A stretch of 64,000 bases of DNA. Origin: Gynuella sunshinyii YC6258. GTDB lineage: Bacteria; Pseudomonadota; Gammaproteobacteria; Pseudomonadales; Natronospirillaceae. The stretch covers positions 1-64,000 of the forward strand of contig NZ_CP007142.1 in NCBI RefSeq assembly GCF_000940805.1, in the 5' to 3' direction. The position numbers and the translations under genes are program-made. Positions 7,971 to 18,051 of the stretch are shown here, piece after piece. Each line of letters opens with the position of its first letter. Position 1 is the stretch's first letter. Under the pieces are notes generated by a model. It saw only the letters and a list, made by a program, of their open reading frames with translations. It was not told the origin of the DNA and did not search any database.

Positions 7971-8591
7971 ATGAAAAGAACCCGTGCCATTAATCTGGAC
8001 AGGATGCGCAAATCCCGTTCCAGTCATGCCGTAAAACCATTGGCTCTGGCCATCGCAACGACAACCCTGGTGGCGTGTAGCAGCAAAGAAGAAGCGATCG
8101 TCTACCGCGATGTCAACCAGTGCATAGAACAGAACCCAAGCAATGAAGCCGCGTGCCAGGCCGCCTATCAGGAAGCCCTGCAAAAGGCTCAGGACAGCGG
8201 TCCGAAATACAATACCCGCAGTGACTGCGAGGTGGATTTCGGGGCCAATAACTGTACCCCGTATAACGCCAGTGGCCACAGCTGGTTCATGCCGGCCATG
8301 GCTGGTTTCATGCTGGCCAACCTGCTTGATCGCAATAACTATCGCTCAGCGCCGCTCTATACCTCTTACTCTTACGGCTCACCAGCCTATGGCCGCTGGA
8401 CCACCGTCGATGGCAATGTCTATGGCAGCAGCCGTTCCTACGGTTCTGTCCGGGTCGACAATGATGCTTTCAAATCCAAGCCGAAAGTGACCCGCACCAT
8501 TTCCCGTGGCGGCTTTGGCTCAACGGTATCAGCCAAATCCAGCTGGGGCGGTTCATCGAAGAGCAGTTCCCGCAGTAGTTGGGGAGGGTAA
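7971..8591 (+). CDS. yjfM: YjfM/YgiB family protein (DUF1190)
   Basis: 206 residues. The N-terminus is MKRTRAINLDRMRK, followed by a hydrophobic stretch ending LVACSS, a lipoprotein-like signal near residue 36. Then come a Cys-bearing region (CIEQNPSNEAAC, DCEVDFGANNC), an HSWFMPAMAGFMLANLL segment, and a Gly/Ser/Arg-rich tail with TRTISRGGFGSTVSAKSSWGG as in E. coli YgiB. Lies 6 nt before the ATP-grasp gene, the same pairing as ygiB-ygiC and yjfM-yjfC. Confidence 0.85.
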   Translation: MKRTRAINLDRMRKSRSSHAVKPLALAIATTTLVACSSKEEAIVYRDVNQCIEQNPSNEAACQAAYQEALQKAQDSGPKYNTRSDCEVDFGANNCTPYNASGHSWFMPAMAGFMLANLLDRNNYRSAPLYTSYSYGSPAYGRWTTVDGNVYGSSRSYGSVRVDNDAFKSKPKVTRTISRGGFGSTVSAKSSWGGSSKSSSRSSWGG

Positions 8592-8597
8592 TCCAAA

Positions 8598-9764
8598 TTG
8601 TTGCGTCACATCATCAGGGAGCGGGAAAACTGGCGCACCAAAGCCGATGAGTTCGGCTTTAAATTCCATACCATGTACGGCGAAGCCTACTGGGATGAGA
8701 GTGCCTATTACCAGCTTTCCCTACGCCAGATAGAAGAGGATCTGGAAGATCCGACCCGGGAGCTGCACCAGATGTGTCTGGCCGCTGTGGAAAAAGTGGT
8801 TGCCGACGAATACTGGATGCAGAAATTTCGCATTCCCCGGCCGTTCTGGGACTGGATTCTGAATTCCTGGCGACAACAGGAGAAAAGCCTCTATTCCCGT
8901 CTGGATCTGGCCTATGGCGGAATTGGCCCGGCCAAACTCTACGAAAACAACGCCGACACCCCCACCAGTCTCTACGAGTCCGGGTTCTGGCAATGGTTAT
9001 GGCTCGAAGACAAGGTCAACAGCGGCGAAATCTCCCGCCAGGCCGACCAGTTTAATTCCCTGCAGGAAAAGCTGGTCGACCGGTTCCGGCTGATGAAACT
9101 GGAGCATCCGGGCGAAACCCTGCATTTTTCCTGCTGCAAGGATTCCGAAGAAGACCGCGGTACGGTTCAGTATCTGCAGGATTGCGCCAGCGAAGCCGGT
9201 ATAGAGAATCGCTTTATCTACATTGAGGATATCGGCGAGGGTGAAGATCAGGTCTACAGCGACCTTCAGGATCAGGTCATTACCTGGATGTTCAAACTCT
9301 ATCCGTGGGAATTCATGCTGCGGGAAGAATATGGCTCGATACTGCCCCATGCCGGCGTCACCTGGATGGAGCCTCCCTGGAAAGCCATCCTCTCCAACAA
9401 GGCATTGATGCCGCTGTTATGGAAGCTGTTTCCGGGTCATCCCAACCTGCTGCCGTCTTACTTTGAAGAGGATCTGGCCAGCAGCGGGATGACCAGCTAT
9501 GTGAAGAAGCCGATTTTCGCCCGCGAAGGCTCCAACGTCAGCATTCATATCGACGGCAGCGTCATGGACTCATCGGAAGGACCTTATGGCGATGAAGGGT
9601 TTATCTACCAGGAGTATTGGCCGCTGCCCAAGTTTGGTCGGAACCACACTTTGATCGGCTCGTGGCTGGTGGACGATCAGCCGGCGGGCATCTCGATTCG
9701 AGAAGACGCCCAACGCATCACCCAGGATTTATCGCGCTACATCCCACATATCATTCTGGATTGA
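8598..9764 (+). CDS. yjfC: Glutathionylspermidine synthase-like ATP-grasp ligase (YjfC/YgiC)
   Basis: 388 residues. The TTG at 8598, after ggggagggt, gives MLRH, the N-terminus of E. coli YjfC. Family motifs are present: [31 protein letters not shown]-like [13 protein letters not shown] near residue 118, the [25 protein letters not shown] block, and [12 protein letters not shown] with lysine for ATP. These enzymes resemble the C-terminal synthetase domain of GspS and probably form an amide bond using ATP; the substrate is unknown. The stop lies 3 nt from the convergent stop of the next gene. Confidence 0.88.
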   Translation: MLRHIIRERENWRTKADEFGFKFHTMYGEAYWDESAYYQLSLRQIEEDLEDPTRELHQMCLAAVEKVVADEYWMQKFRIPRPFWDWILNSWRQQEKSLYSRLDLAYGGIGPAKLYENNADTPTSLYESGFWQWLWLEDKVNSGEISRQADQFNSLQEKLVDRFRLMKLEHPGETLHFSCCKDSEEDRGTVQYLQDCASEAGIENRFIYIEDIGEGEDQVYSDLQDQVITWMFKLYPWEFMLREEYGSILPHAGVTWMEPPWKAILSNKALMPLLWKLFPGHPNLLPSYFEEDLASSGMTSYVKKPIFAREGSNVSIHIDGSVMDSSEGPYGDEGFIYQEYWPLPKFGRNHTLIGSWLVDDQPAGISIREDAQRITQDLSRYIPHIILD

Positions 9765-9767
9765 TCA

Positions 9768-11144
9768 CTATTCCGGCTTTGGTGCCATCTGCATCCCCGC
9801 AGAGGCATCCAGATCCGGAATGACCTGCCCTTTAAGCTTTAACAACTGCTGCGCCAGTTCCGGCTTACGCAGATGCTCCTCGGCAATTTCCGCGAACAAC
9901 TCCAGCAGCCGATTACGGGTTTTGGCATTGCGAACGATCTTGTACTGCCGTTTGATCATCCGGACCGCCAGTTCAATTTCCTGCTGCTCCCGCAGATACG
10001 CACCCAGCTCCAGGGCCTGCTCGCCACTGAATTCAAACTCCGGTTGCTGCTGCCAGATCTGCCGCAGAATTCTGGTTAGCATGGCAAGTTGGTTATATTC
10101 CGCCAACTGCGCCAGCAGGCCGCCGCCACCGCGATTCAAACGCTCGTAATCACCGGTAAACGCCAGAATCTTAAAATAACGTTCCAGTGTCGACAGTTGA
10201 CCACGCTGATCCCGACAGGATTTTTCCATCAATTCCAGCGCGCTGCCGTACTGGCCATTGTGCAAATGCATATGAATATTGGGATCGGCCTGATTGGCCA
10301 TGCGTCGCAACCGGAGGTCCTGTTTGGTGGCACCAAGATTCAACTCGAACCGATATTGATGAACCAGATACCCCAGCAGCGCAAACATGACCAGCATGAA
10401 GTAGAAACCGCTGATCGCACCGGCAGTCTGTCCGACGGTGGGGCCCAGCAGATCCATCAGCAGCTGACTGGTGGACGCCGAACACAGCGACATCAGAATC
10501 ATGTAGAAATACACCAGACCGTAAGCCCAGCCGATACGAACGATCATACCGGCCAGGTTCAACGGATTCAGGGCTGCGGCCAGATCGCCCTCCATCGCCA
10601 GCATGATCATGCTGACCGGCAGGCTGGCGATAAAAAACAACGCCAGCACAACAGCCAGTATTGGATGTAAAAAATGCCCGACCAGCATGACCAGAACCAC
10701 CATGGCAATGATGGCCAGAAACTGTTTGAACACCAGCCCAAAACGTTCACCACTCAAGATGTCAGCCACCGACGGTGCCACCATCTTGCCGTGTGCCACG
10801 GTATCGATCACCTGGTAACCATATTGCAATTGCAGCAGAAACAGCAGCAGTGCAATGATCAACCCGATCCAGCTGTCAGGCAGTAATGCACTGACCAGCG
10901 ATACGCTCAACATGATCAGGGCCTGTCCCTGAAACGGATAACGGAAAAAGTCAGACAACCGGTTCCAGAATGGAATCACGTCGGCTTTATTGGGCTGATA
11001 ACTCAGTTCCTGCTGACACCCATAACACAGCGGATAACCTTCTTCGGTATTGGGTGCACGCACGCACTGATCACAAAAATCTTTCCGACAATGTTCACAA
11101 TACCAGCGCGCCGGCAGCACAGGGTGATGGTAACAAAACGACAT
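9768..11144 (-). CDS. B-box zinc-finger multi-pass membrane protein with helical-repeat tail
   Basis: 458 residues, no named function. Residues 1-50 hold a Cys/His cluster (CYHHP, CEHC, FCDQCV, CYGCQ) like a B-box zinc finger. Residues ~65-270 contain about six hydrophobic helices reminiscent of DUF4013 proteins. Residues ~290-450 are charged and helical with alternating pairs, likely TPR-like repeats. The cytosolic zinc finger and repeats suggest a scaffold at the inner membrane. It is monocistronic and convergent to yjfC with a 3-nt gap, leaving no room for a separate terminator. Confidence 0.75.
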   Translation of the reverse strand: MSFCYHHPVLPARWYCEHCRKDFCDQCVRAPNTEEGYPLCYGCQQELSYQPNKADVIPFWNRLSDFFRYPFQGQALIMLSVSLVSALLPDSWIGLIIALLLFLLQLQYGYQVIDTVAHGKMVAPSVADILSGERFGLVFKQFLAIIAMVVLVMLVGHFLHPILAVVLALFFIASLPVSMIMLAMEGDLAAALNPLNLAGMIVRIGWAYGLVYFYMILMSLCSASTSQLLMDLLGPTVGQTAGAISGFYFMLVMFALLGYLVHQYRFELNLGATKQDLRLRRMANQADPNIHMHLHNGQYGSALELMEKSCRDQRGQLSTLERYFKILAFTGDYERLNRGGGGLLAQLAEYNQLAMLTRILRQIWQQQPEFEFSGEQALELGAYLREQQEIELAVRMIKRQYKIVRNAKTRNRLLELFAEIAEEHLRKPELAQQLLKLKGQVIPDLDASAGMQMAPKPE

Positions 11145-11274
11145 GGTTTCGCTGTCCCGGAATCAATCAATCTGCATTTATAGAAGTTCCATCATCAAAG
11201 CGCAACGGCGCTCCCGATTAACAGACTAACAAATCGGTGCCAGCCATATCAGGAACGCGGGTCACGATCTGAGA

Positions 11275-12228
11275 TCAACGATATATATCCACTTGCGGTA
11301 GCTCTCCGACATGGCCGTACCCCCGATACATGCCACCGGTATTAAACGGCAGGGCGATATTGCCCAGATGATCCACCGCGATCAGACCACCATCACCGCC
11401 CAACTCCGCCAGCCGCGCAACTGCGGCATCGCAGGCCTCCACCAGGGTCATACCGGCGTATTCCATACGGGCGGAAATATCATAGGCGGTCACTGCCCGC
11501 ATAAACATTTCCCCGGTCCCGGTGCAGGACACCGCCACCGTTCGGTTATTGGCATAACAACCGGCACCGATCAGCGGGGTATCGCCCACCCGCCCCACCT
11601 GCTTGTTGGTCAGGCCGCCGGTTGAAGTCGCTGCCGCCAGATTGCCCTGTGCGTCCAGCGCCACTGCGCCCACGGTGCCATATTTATTATCCGGATCAAT
11701 CGGATCGCCTGAGGCTTCCGCTGCGCCGTCATGATCCAGCATCATACCGCCTCGCTGTCGGGCACGGTGCAGTTGTTGCAAGCGGTCTTCGGTGGAAAAG
11801 AAATCCGCGGCCACCATCTCAAAACCATGAGCGCGGGCAAATGCCTCCGCTCCGTCACCGGTGAACAGCACATGTTCGCTATGTTCCATCACCGCCCGCG
11901 CCAGTAACACCGGATTTCTCACCCGACTGACACAACTGATTGCTCCGGCCTGCAGGGTTTGGCCATCCATAACGCTGGCGTCCAGTTCATGGGTCTGCTC
12001 ATGAGTAAATACCGCACCATGACCGGCATTGAACAGCGGACACTCTTCCAGCAGCCGTACCGCTTCCGTGACCGCATCCATGGCACTGCCACCAGCGGCC
12101 AGGATCTGTTGCCCGGTCGCGACGATCTCCGTCAGCGCCTGCCGAAACGACTGTTCTTTACTGGGTGTCATGGCGCTGCGGGCAATCGCTCCGGCACCAC
12201 CATGAATCACTATTACGGGGATAGACAT
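11275..12228 (-). CDS. iaaA: Isoaspartyl peptidase/L-asparaginase (Ntn hydrolase)
   Basis: 317 residues starting at MSIPVIVIHGGAGA, chosen over an upstream in-frame ATG because aggaa lies 8 nt before it. Plant-type asparaginase fold: the precursor is cut before the threonine of NKYGTVGAVALD (near residue 178), which becomes the N-terminal nucleophile; GGLTNKQVGRVGDTPLIGAG binds substrate. The mature cytosolic enzyme removes isoaspartyl dipeptides and hydrolyses asparagine. It is divergent from mnmG. Confidence 0.92.
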   Translation of the reverse strand: MSIPVIVIHGGAGAIARSAMTPSKEQSFRQALTEIVATGQQILAAGGSAMDAVTEAVRLLEECPLFNAGHGAVFTHEQTHELDASVMDGQTLQAGAISCVSRVRNPVLLARAVMEHSEHVLFTGDGAEAFARAHGFEMVAADFFSTEDRLQQLHRARQRGGMMLDHDGAAEASGDPIDPDNKYGTVGAVALDAQGNLAAATSTGGLTNKQVGRVGDTPLIGAGCYANNRTVAVSCTGTGEMFMRAVTAYDISARMEYAGMTLVEACDAAVARLAELGGDGGLIAVDHLGNIALPFNTGGMYRGYGHVGELPQVDIYR

Positions 12229-12348
12229 ACAAGTTTCCTGAATCAAACAACAGACAGAGTGCACAGATTAAAGCATCAAAACCCTCAGCAATCTCCATGA
12301 TCAGATTTTTTTTGTGGGCCACGCATTGCAGAGGCTACAAAATGTGTG

Positions 12349-12377
12349 TTAACAGCCTGTATGAAACTCCGTATAAT
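12349..12377 (+). promoter_or_regulatory. Sigma-70 type promoter for mnmG
   Basis: TTAACA at 12349-12354 and TATAAT at 12372-12377 are separated by exactly 17 nt, 45 nt upstream of the mnmG start. This is the best promoter match I found in the window. Confidence 0.75.
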
Positions 12378-12421
12378 TCGCGCCCTTTTATTTTTGTTCC
12401 TGACCAGGAGAGGTAACTATC

Positions 12422-14308
12422 GTGGATTTTCCCACCCGTTTCGATGTCATAGTCATCGGTGGCGGCCATGCCGGAACTGAAGCCGCTCTGGCAGCAGCCC
12501 GTATGGGAGTCAAAACCCTGCTGCTGACCCACAACACCGAAACCATCGGGGTGATGAGCTGTAATCCGGCCATTGGCGGTATTGGCAAAAGTCATCTGGT
12601 CAAGGAAATCGATGCGCTTGGCGGTGCCATGGCGCGCGCCACCGACAAAGCCGGCATACAGTTCCGCACGCTCAACAGCCGCAAAGGCCCGGCAGTTCGT
12701 GCCACCCGCGCCCAGGCAGACCGTGCGCTGTATCGCGCCGCCATTCGCGAAATCGTCGAACATCAACCGGGCTTGAGTATTTTTCAGCAGGCCGCTGACG
12801 ATCTGATCATCCAGGGCGACAAAGTCACCGGGGTGGTCACCCAAACGGGCATCCGCATTCACGCCACCACCGTTGTGCTCACCGCCGGTACCTTTCTTGG
12901 CGGCAAGATTCATGTGGGCATGGAAAACTACTCCGGCGGTCGTGCCGGCGATCCACCAGCCATTGCCCTGTCCCAGCGTCTGCGCGAACTGCCGTTTCGG
13001 GTTGACCGGCTGAAAACCGGCACTCCGGCCCGCATTGACGGCCGCACGGTGGACTATTCCGTGATGCAGGCTCAACCCGGTGATACGCCATTACCGGTGA
13101 TGTCGTTCATGGGCTCGGTGGATGAACACCCACAGCAGGTGAACTGCTATATCACCCATACCAGCGAACAGACCCACGACATCATCCGCGCCAATCTTGA
13201 CCGCTCGCCGATGTACGCCGGAGTCATTGAAGGCATAGGTCCGCGCTACTGCCCGTCCATCGAAGACAAAATCGTGCGCTTTGCCGATAAAACCAGTCAC
13301 CAGGTATTTGTTGAGCCGGAAGGTCTGAGCACATTCGAGCTGTACCCCAATGGTATTTCCACCAGCCTGCCGTTTGATGTCCAGGTGGATTTCATCCGCA
13401 CCCTGAAAGGCTTTGAAAACTGCCACATCACCCGTCCGGGTTATGCCATCGAGTATGATTTCTTCAATCCCCAGGATCTGCGCCACAGCCTCGAAACCAA
13501 GTTTATCCAGAACCTGTTTTTTGCCGGCCAGATCAACGGCACCACCGGCTATGAAGAAGCCGGTGCCCAAGGGCTGCTGGCTGGCGTCAACGCTGCGTTA
13601 CGGGTGCAGGAAAAAGATGCCTGGGCCCCGCGCCGCGACGAAGCCTACCTCGGGGTACTGGTGGATGATCTCATCACCATGGGCACCAAAGAACCCTATC
13701 GCATGTTTACCAGCCGGGCGGAATACCGTCTGCTGCTGCGCGAGGATAATGCCGATGCCCGGCTGACCGAAAAAGGTCGTGAACTGGGTCTGGTCGATGA
13801 TATCCGCTGGGCTGCCTTCTGCACCAAAATGGAAGCCATCGAACAGGAAAAAAACCGGCTGACATCCACCTGGATACAACCCGGCACAGCCGCCGGCGAC
13901 CAGGCCGCCAAAGTGCTCGATCAGCCGTTGACCCATGAATACAGCCTGATGGACCTGCTCAAGCGCCCCAATGCCAACTATGCCATGATTGCCGGCCTCA
14001 AAGGCGAAGCCCCCGAGCTGCCGGAACAGGTGACCGAACAGGTGGAAATCGCTGCCAAATACGATGGCTACATCAAGCGTCAGGAGCAGGAAATTGCCGC
14101 CCTGCGACGCCAGGAAAACACCCGTCTGCCGGATAACTTCGATTACGACACCATCAGTGGTCTGTCTAACGAAGTGCGCCAGAAACTGAAAGAGGTACGT
14201 CCGGAAACCATTGCCCAGGCCGGCCGTATCCAGGGAGTCACCCCGGCAGCGGTCAGTCTGTTGTTGATCCAATTGAAAAAAATGGCCGCCGCCAGGAAAA
14301 CCGCGTGA
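12422..14308 (+). CDS. mnmG: tRNA uridine 5-carboxymethylaminomethyl modification enzyme MnmG
   Basis: 628 residues from a GTG start behind aggagaggt. With MnmE it installs the cmnm5 group on wobble U34 of certain tRNAs, using FAD and methylene-THF. Visible motifs: FAD-binding [10 protein letters not shown] at ~10, [22 protein letters not shown] near 48, FVEPEG...[10 protein letters not shown], and [16 protein letters not shown]. Full length. rsmG overlaps it by 4 nt. mnmE, its usual upstream neighbour, is not here. Confidence 0.97.
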   Translation: MDFPTRFDVIVIGGGHAGTEAALAAARMGVKTLLLTHNTETIGVMSCNPAIGGIGKSHLVKEIDALGGAMARATDKAGIQFRTLNSRKGPAVRATRAQADRALYRAAIREIVEHQPGLSIFQQAADDLIIQGDKVTGVVTQTGIRIHATTVVLTAGTFLGGKIHVGMENYSGGRAGDPPAIALSQRLRELPFRVDRLKTGTPARIDGRTVDYSVMQAQPGDTPLPVMSFMGSVDEHPQQVNCYITHTSEQTHDIIRANLDRSPMYAGVIEGIGPRYCPSIEDKIVRFADKTSHQVFVEPEGLSTFELYPNGISTSLPFDVQVDFIRTLKGFENCHITRPGYAIEYDFFNPQDLRHSLETKFIQNLFFAGQINGTTGYEEAGAQGLLAGVNAALRVQEKDAWAPRRDEAYLGVLVDDLITMGTKEPYRMFTSRAEYRLLLREDNADARLTEKGRELGLVDDIRWAAFCTKMEAIEQEKNRLTSTWIQPGTAAGDQAAKVLDQPLTHEYSLMDLLKRPNANYAMIAGLKGEAPELPEQVTEQVEIAAKYDGYIKRQEQEIAALRRQENTRLPDNFDYDTISGLSNEVRQKLKEVRPETIAQAGRIQGVTPAAVSLLLIQLKKMAAARKTA

Positions 14309-14934
14309 GTACTCACTATCAGGAAAAACTTTTAACTGCCGCCCGGCAACTGGGTATCGACATCAATGACCGCCAGATTGAGCAACTGCTGCACTATCAC
14401 CAGCTGCTGGTGAAATGGAACAAGGCTTACAACCTGACCGCTGTGCGTGATGCCGAAGACATGATCGACCGTCATCTGATCGACAGTCTGGCGATTCTGC
14501 CGTTCATTCAATATGACGATATTCTCGATGTCGGCAGCGGTGGCGGTCTGCCGGGGCTGGTCATTGCCATCATGAACCCCGACATCCGCGTCACCGTGCT
14601 TGACAGCAATGGCAAAAAGACCCGCTTTTGCACTCAGGTCAAACTGGAATTACAGTTGTCGAATGTCACTGTCGTGCACACCCGACTGGAAAACTATTGC
14701 CCCGCACAGCCCCATGCCTGTATAACCAGCAGGGCTTTTGCCAGCCTGCGGGATATGGTGGAATTATCTGCCGGCTGCGGTACCTCGGCTACTGTCTACC
14801 TGGCGATGAAAGGACAATATCCGGAAGCAGAACTGGCAGAGCTGCCGGCCACGGTGGAATTGCTCAACGTGAAGGAACTGCTCGTGCCGGGAGCGGATGG
14901 CGAACGGCACCTGGTGACGCTGAACAGGGTTTAG
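14305..14934 (+). CDS. rsmG: 16S rRNA (guanine527-N7)-methyltransferase RsmG
   Basis: 209 residues, GTG start within a GTGA overlap with the mnmG stop. The SAM-binding motif is [15 protein letters not shown] near residue 75; [12 protein letters not shown] and [10 protein letters not shown] are family hallmarks. It methylates G527 of 16S rRNA; loss gives low-level streptomycin resistance in other bacteria. Classical mnmG-rsmG-parAB order. Confidence 0.96.
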   Translation: MSTHYQEKLLTAARQLGIDINDRQIEQLLHYHQLLVKWNKAYNLTAVRDAEDMIDRHLIDSLAILPFIQYDDILDVGSGGGLPGLVIAIMNPDIRVTVLDSNGKKTRFCTQVKLELQLSNVTVVHTRLENYCPAQPHACITSRAFASLRDMVELSAGCGTSATVYLAMKGQYPEAELAELPATVELLNVKELLVPGADGERHLVTLNRV

Positions 14935-15215
14935 TTGACCGGCACACCATTATTTCGTTTGAACACCTGTGCCTGCTTCCCGATCACGGTTATCTGACCT
15001 GTCGGAGACAATCCGGTCAGGCAGGCGTCATCATATAATATCCGGCTTCTCTGGTTCGCCAGTCGATAAAAGGGAAGTTGCGCCCGGTCTGAAAATCGCT
15101 CAGGCGTTACAATGACATCCGGAATGACCGGCGCACATACAACCGTTTGACCAGCAGGAAATGCCGGTAAACGGGCACAACCGAATAAAACACAGAACCA
15201 ACAAAGGGTTGCATC

Positions 15216-16007
15216 TTGGCTAAAGTATTTGCAATTACCAATCAAAAGGGCGGGGTCGGGAAAACCACGACTGCGATCAATTTATCTGCGTCTTTAGCGG
15301 CAACCAAACGTAAGGTCCTGGTTGTTGATCTCGATCCTCAGGGCAATGCCACCATGGGTTCCGGCATCGATAAAAACGAACTGGAACGTTCGGTTTATGA
15401 GGTCATCACCAATCGATGCCATACTAACGAAGCGGTTCAATACAGCGAATCCTGTCATTACGACCTGCTACCCGCCAACGGCGACCTGACCGCGGCCGAA
15501 GTGGAACTGATGAACATCAAAATGAAAGAACATCGGTTACGCTATGCCCTGGCAGAAGTCAAAAACAACTACGACTACATCTTTATCGACTGTCCACCAT
15601 CGCTGAACATGCTGACCGTCAACGCCCTGTCGGCGGCCGATGGCGTCATCATTCCGATGCAGTGTGAATACTATGCTTTGGAAGGACTCGCAGCGCTGCT
15701 GAATACAGTGGAAAACGTCAGCAAGATTCTCAATCCCAAGCTGATGGTCGAAGGGGTACTGCGGACCATGTATGATCCACGCAACAGCCTGACCAAGGAC
15801 GTGAGCCAGGAATTGATCACCCACTTCGGCGATACCGTATACCACACGGTGATTCCACGTAACGTGCGATTGGCAGAAGCGCCCAGTTTTGGCGTGCCGG
15901 TACTCACTCACGACAAACAGAGTGCCGGAGCCATGGCCTATCTGGCGCTGGCCGGAGAGATCATTAACAGGCACAATAACGGCCCTTCGGCGGTACCAAC
16001 CGCCTAG
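15216..16007 (+). CDS. parA: Chromosome partitioning ATPase ParA (Soj)
   Basis: 263 residues from TTG 15216, giving MAKVFAITNQKGGVGKTTTAINL with deviant Walker A. VLVVDLDPQGNATMG and FIDCPPSLNMLT are the Walker A' and B segments. The nucleoid-bound ATPase moves ParB-parS complexes. Preceded by a 281-nt gap after rsmG and followed by parB 58 nt on. I found no CACGTG-centred parS-like site nearby. Confidence 0.96.
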   Translation: MAKVFAITNQKGGVGKTTTAINLSASLAATKRKVLVVDLDPQGNATMGSGIDKNELERSVYEVITNRCHTNEAVQYSESCHYDLLPANGDLTAAEVELMNIKMKEHRLRYALAEVKNNYDYIFIDCPPSLNMLTVNALSAADGVIIPMQCEYYALEGLAALLNTVENVSKILNPKLMVEGVLRTMYDPRNSLTKDVSQELITHFGDTVYHTVIPRNVRLAEAPSFGVPVLTHDKQSAGAMAYLALAGEIINRHNNGPSAVPTA

Positions 16008-16065
16008 CAGTCTGTTGATTTTTGTTGCTGAGGCAGTGAAGACAAAGAATTTTTCAGGAACCCCC

Positions 16066-16944
16066 ATGTCAGTCAAAAAGAATCGCGGTTTGGGTAAAGG
16101 TCTGGGTGCTTTGATTTCCCAAACCCAGAAACCCGAACCGGTAGATACCGAAGAAGCCCTTAAAAACGGCGACCTGAAACATGTTCCCGTCGAATTGATC
16201 CAACGGGGTCAATATCAACCGCGCCGGGATATGCAGCCGGAGGCGCTGGAAGAACTGGCTGCCTCCATCAAAGCTCAGGGCGTCATGCAACCGATCGTCA
16301 TTCGTCCGATTGGCCCGGAGCGTTACGAAATCATCGCCGGGGAACGCCGTTGGCGTGCAACCCAGATGGCGGGCCTGGCGGAAATACCCGCCGTGATTCG
16401 CGATGTCAGCGACGAAGATGCCATTGCCATGGCGCTGATTGAAAACATTCAGCGTGAAAACCTCAATCCCATCGAAGAAGCCATGGCATTGCAGCGGCTG
16501 CAAAAGGAATTTGAACTGACTCAGCAGGAAGTCGCCGATGCCGTCGGTAAAAACCGTGTCACCGTCGCGAATCTGCTGCGTCTGATCAGCCTGTCTGCCG
16601 AAGTCAAAAAAATGGTCGAACATGGTGATCTGGAAATGGGCCATGCCCGTGCGTTGTTGTCGCTGACTGAAGCCAAGCAGATTGACGCTGCCCGGCAAGT
16701 GGTGCAGAAAGGTTTGACCGTCCGCCAGACCGAAGCCTTGGTGCGTCAGCTGCAGGAAGGCAAAAAACCCAAAGTCGCTCCCAATGCGCGACTCGATGCC
16801 AATATCCGCAACCTTGAAGATACTCTGGGCAAACGCCTCGGTGCACCAGTGGATATTCAGCATGGCAACAATGGCAAGGGAAAACTGGTCATCAAATATA
16901 ACTCCCTTGATGAACTGGACGGTATCCTCGGCCACATCAAATGA
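16066..16944 (+). CDS. parB: Chromosome partitioning protein ParB (Spo0J)
   Basis: 292 residues from ATG 16066, with aggaa upstream; the frame is open further 5' but the N-terminus MSVKKNRGLGKGLGALIS is the family standard. CTP-binding and clamp domain with RYEIIAGERRWRA and ENIQRENLNPIEEA; helix-turn-helix near LTQQEVADAVGKNRVTVANLLRL; C-terminal dimerisation domain. Binds parS near the origin. Its stop overlaps the Nudix gene. Confidence 0.96.
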   Translation: MSVKKNRGLGKGLGALISQTQKPEPVDTEEALKNGDLKHVPVELIQRGQYQPRRDMQPEALEELAASIKAQGVMQPIVIRPIGPERYEIIAGERRWRATQMAGLAEIPAVIRDVSDEDAIAMALIENIQRENLNPIEEAMALQRLQKEFELTQQEVADAVGKNRVTVANLLRLISLSAEVKKMVEHGDLEMGHARALLSLTEAKQIDAARQVVQKGLTVRQTEALVRQLQEGKKPKVAPNARLDANIRNLEDTLGKRLGAPVDIQHGNNGKGKLVIKYNSLDELDGILGHIK

Positions 16945-17417
16945 GACATCGTATCCGTGCCGCCGGCATCGCCATTCAGAATGACTGTGTGCTGCTGGTC
17001 AAACACATCCAGCATGGCGAAACCTGGTGGGTACCACCAGGCGGCGGCTATGAAAGCCAGGATCAATGTACTCAAAACACTGTTAAACGTGAATTTTTTG
17101 AAGAAGCCGGGCTCACTGACGTAACCGTTGGACCGCTGATGTTTGTACGAGAATTTATCGAAGACCGCGCCAATGTGTTTCATCTGGAGCTGTTTTACTC
17201 GGTGACGGGCTGGCACGGCGATATACATCTGAACAATCTGGCCGGTCTCGGTGGCGACGAACTTCTGATTCAGGAAACCAGCTGGGTACCACGACACCAA
17301 CTCGACGACATGGTGGTCTATCCGGCAGAAATACGCTCCGACATCTGGCAGCAACCTCACCCGACCCTTGCCCGCCACCTTGGAACCTTTCACGAACTCG
17401 ATGGTTACGAACGATAA
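16941..17417 (+). CDS. Nudix hydrolase translationally coupled to parB
   Basis: 158 residues, ATG overlapping the parB stop (ATGA). The Nudix box reads G-YESQD-Q-CTQNTVK-REFFEEAGL: the metal-binding REFFEE is intact, but the first glutamate of the consensus Gx5Ex7REUxEExGU is glutamine. Substrate would be a nucleoside diphosphate linked compound; none can be named. In many relatives parB is followed by the ATP synthase genes, so this neighbour is unusual. Confidence 0.88.
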   Translation: MRHRIRAAGIAIQNDCVLLVKHIQHGETWWVPPGGGYESQDQCTQNTVKREFFEEAGLTDVTVGPLMFVREFIEDRANVFHLELFYSVTGWHGDIHLNNLAGLGGDELLIQETSWVPRHQLDDMVVYPAEIRSDIWQQPHPTLARHLGTFHELDGYER

Positions 17418-17630
17418 GAGTCTGCAAAAAATCTCCTTTACATCGTCAACCAGAGAGCATTATGAACGCCTTGGCGCAGGTCATTATTTGAAAATCCACT
17501 TGTGTTTAGAGTATCGATTATGGCCGGCTGCGTTTCCTGAACCGAATAGAACACTGATATAACCACGGGCCTGTTATACTGGCCACTTTATACCGGGACA
17601 TGTTCCCATCATCTGATATTGGATCGAAAT

Positions 17631-18014
17631 ATGAGTAGTGACCCATCAACCAACCTCCTTGGCCTCGACTGCGAAGAAAGGTATGACTATTTCTTAACAA
17701 AAGTAGCAGAAGAGCGGGAAGTCTGGATTCTGGTGAATCAAGAGGAACTGTTTCTTAAAAACTATACCGAAGACAATTCCGAATACGTACTGGTCTGGCC
17801 GGATGAAAGCCTTGCACGGGCATACTCCAAAGACCTGGATGGTTTTTCACCCAGAAGCATTCCCCTGCCTCAGTTCTTTAATAAATGGATTCCGGGATTA
17901 ACCCAGGATGATATCGATATCGGTGTGTTTCCAGGTCTTGATGATGACCTCTGGGTGGCTTCGCCGGCAGAACTGGAAACCGAGCTGAAAGCAGAACTCG
18001 CCAATCAGTTCTGA
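17631..18014 (+). CDS. DUF2750 family protein
   Basis: 127 residues, acidic, soluble. RYDYFLTKVAEEREVWILVN at the start and VLVWPDESLARAYSKDL in the middle are typical of DUF2750. ATG 17631 is preferred over the in-frame TTG at 17619. Function unknown. It sits alone between parB-Nudix and the convergent kbl. Confidence 0.75.
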   Translation: MSSDPSTNLLGLDCEERYDYFLTKVAEEREVWILVNQEELFLKNYTEDNSEYVLVWPDESLARAYSKDLDGFSPRSIPLPQFFNKWIPGLTQDDIDIGVFPGLDDDLWVASPAELETELKAELANQF

Positions 18015-18051
18015 TCCTGTCAATCTGCGAAACCGCATCGTGCATGTCTAC

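Noticed and set aside
14931-15245. Minus-strand 104-codon ORF between rsmG and parA (tail reading CARLPAFPAGQTVVCAPV)
   Set aside because: The only ATG lies inside the parA 5' end, and there is no ribosome site or signal peptide; low support, though a small gene cannot be fully excluded.
12300-17500. Chromosome origin or parS next to parAB
   Set aside because: No DnaA box cluster, dnaA gene or CACGTG-centred palindrome was found here.
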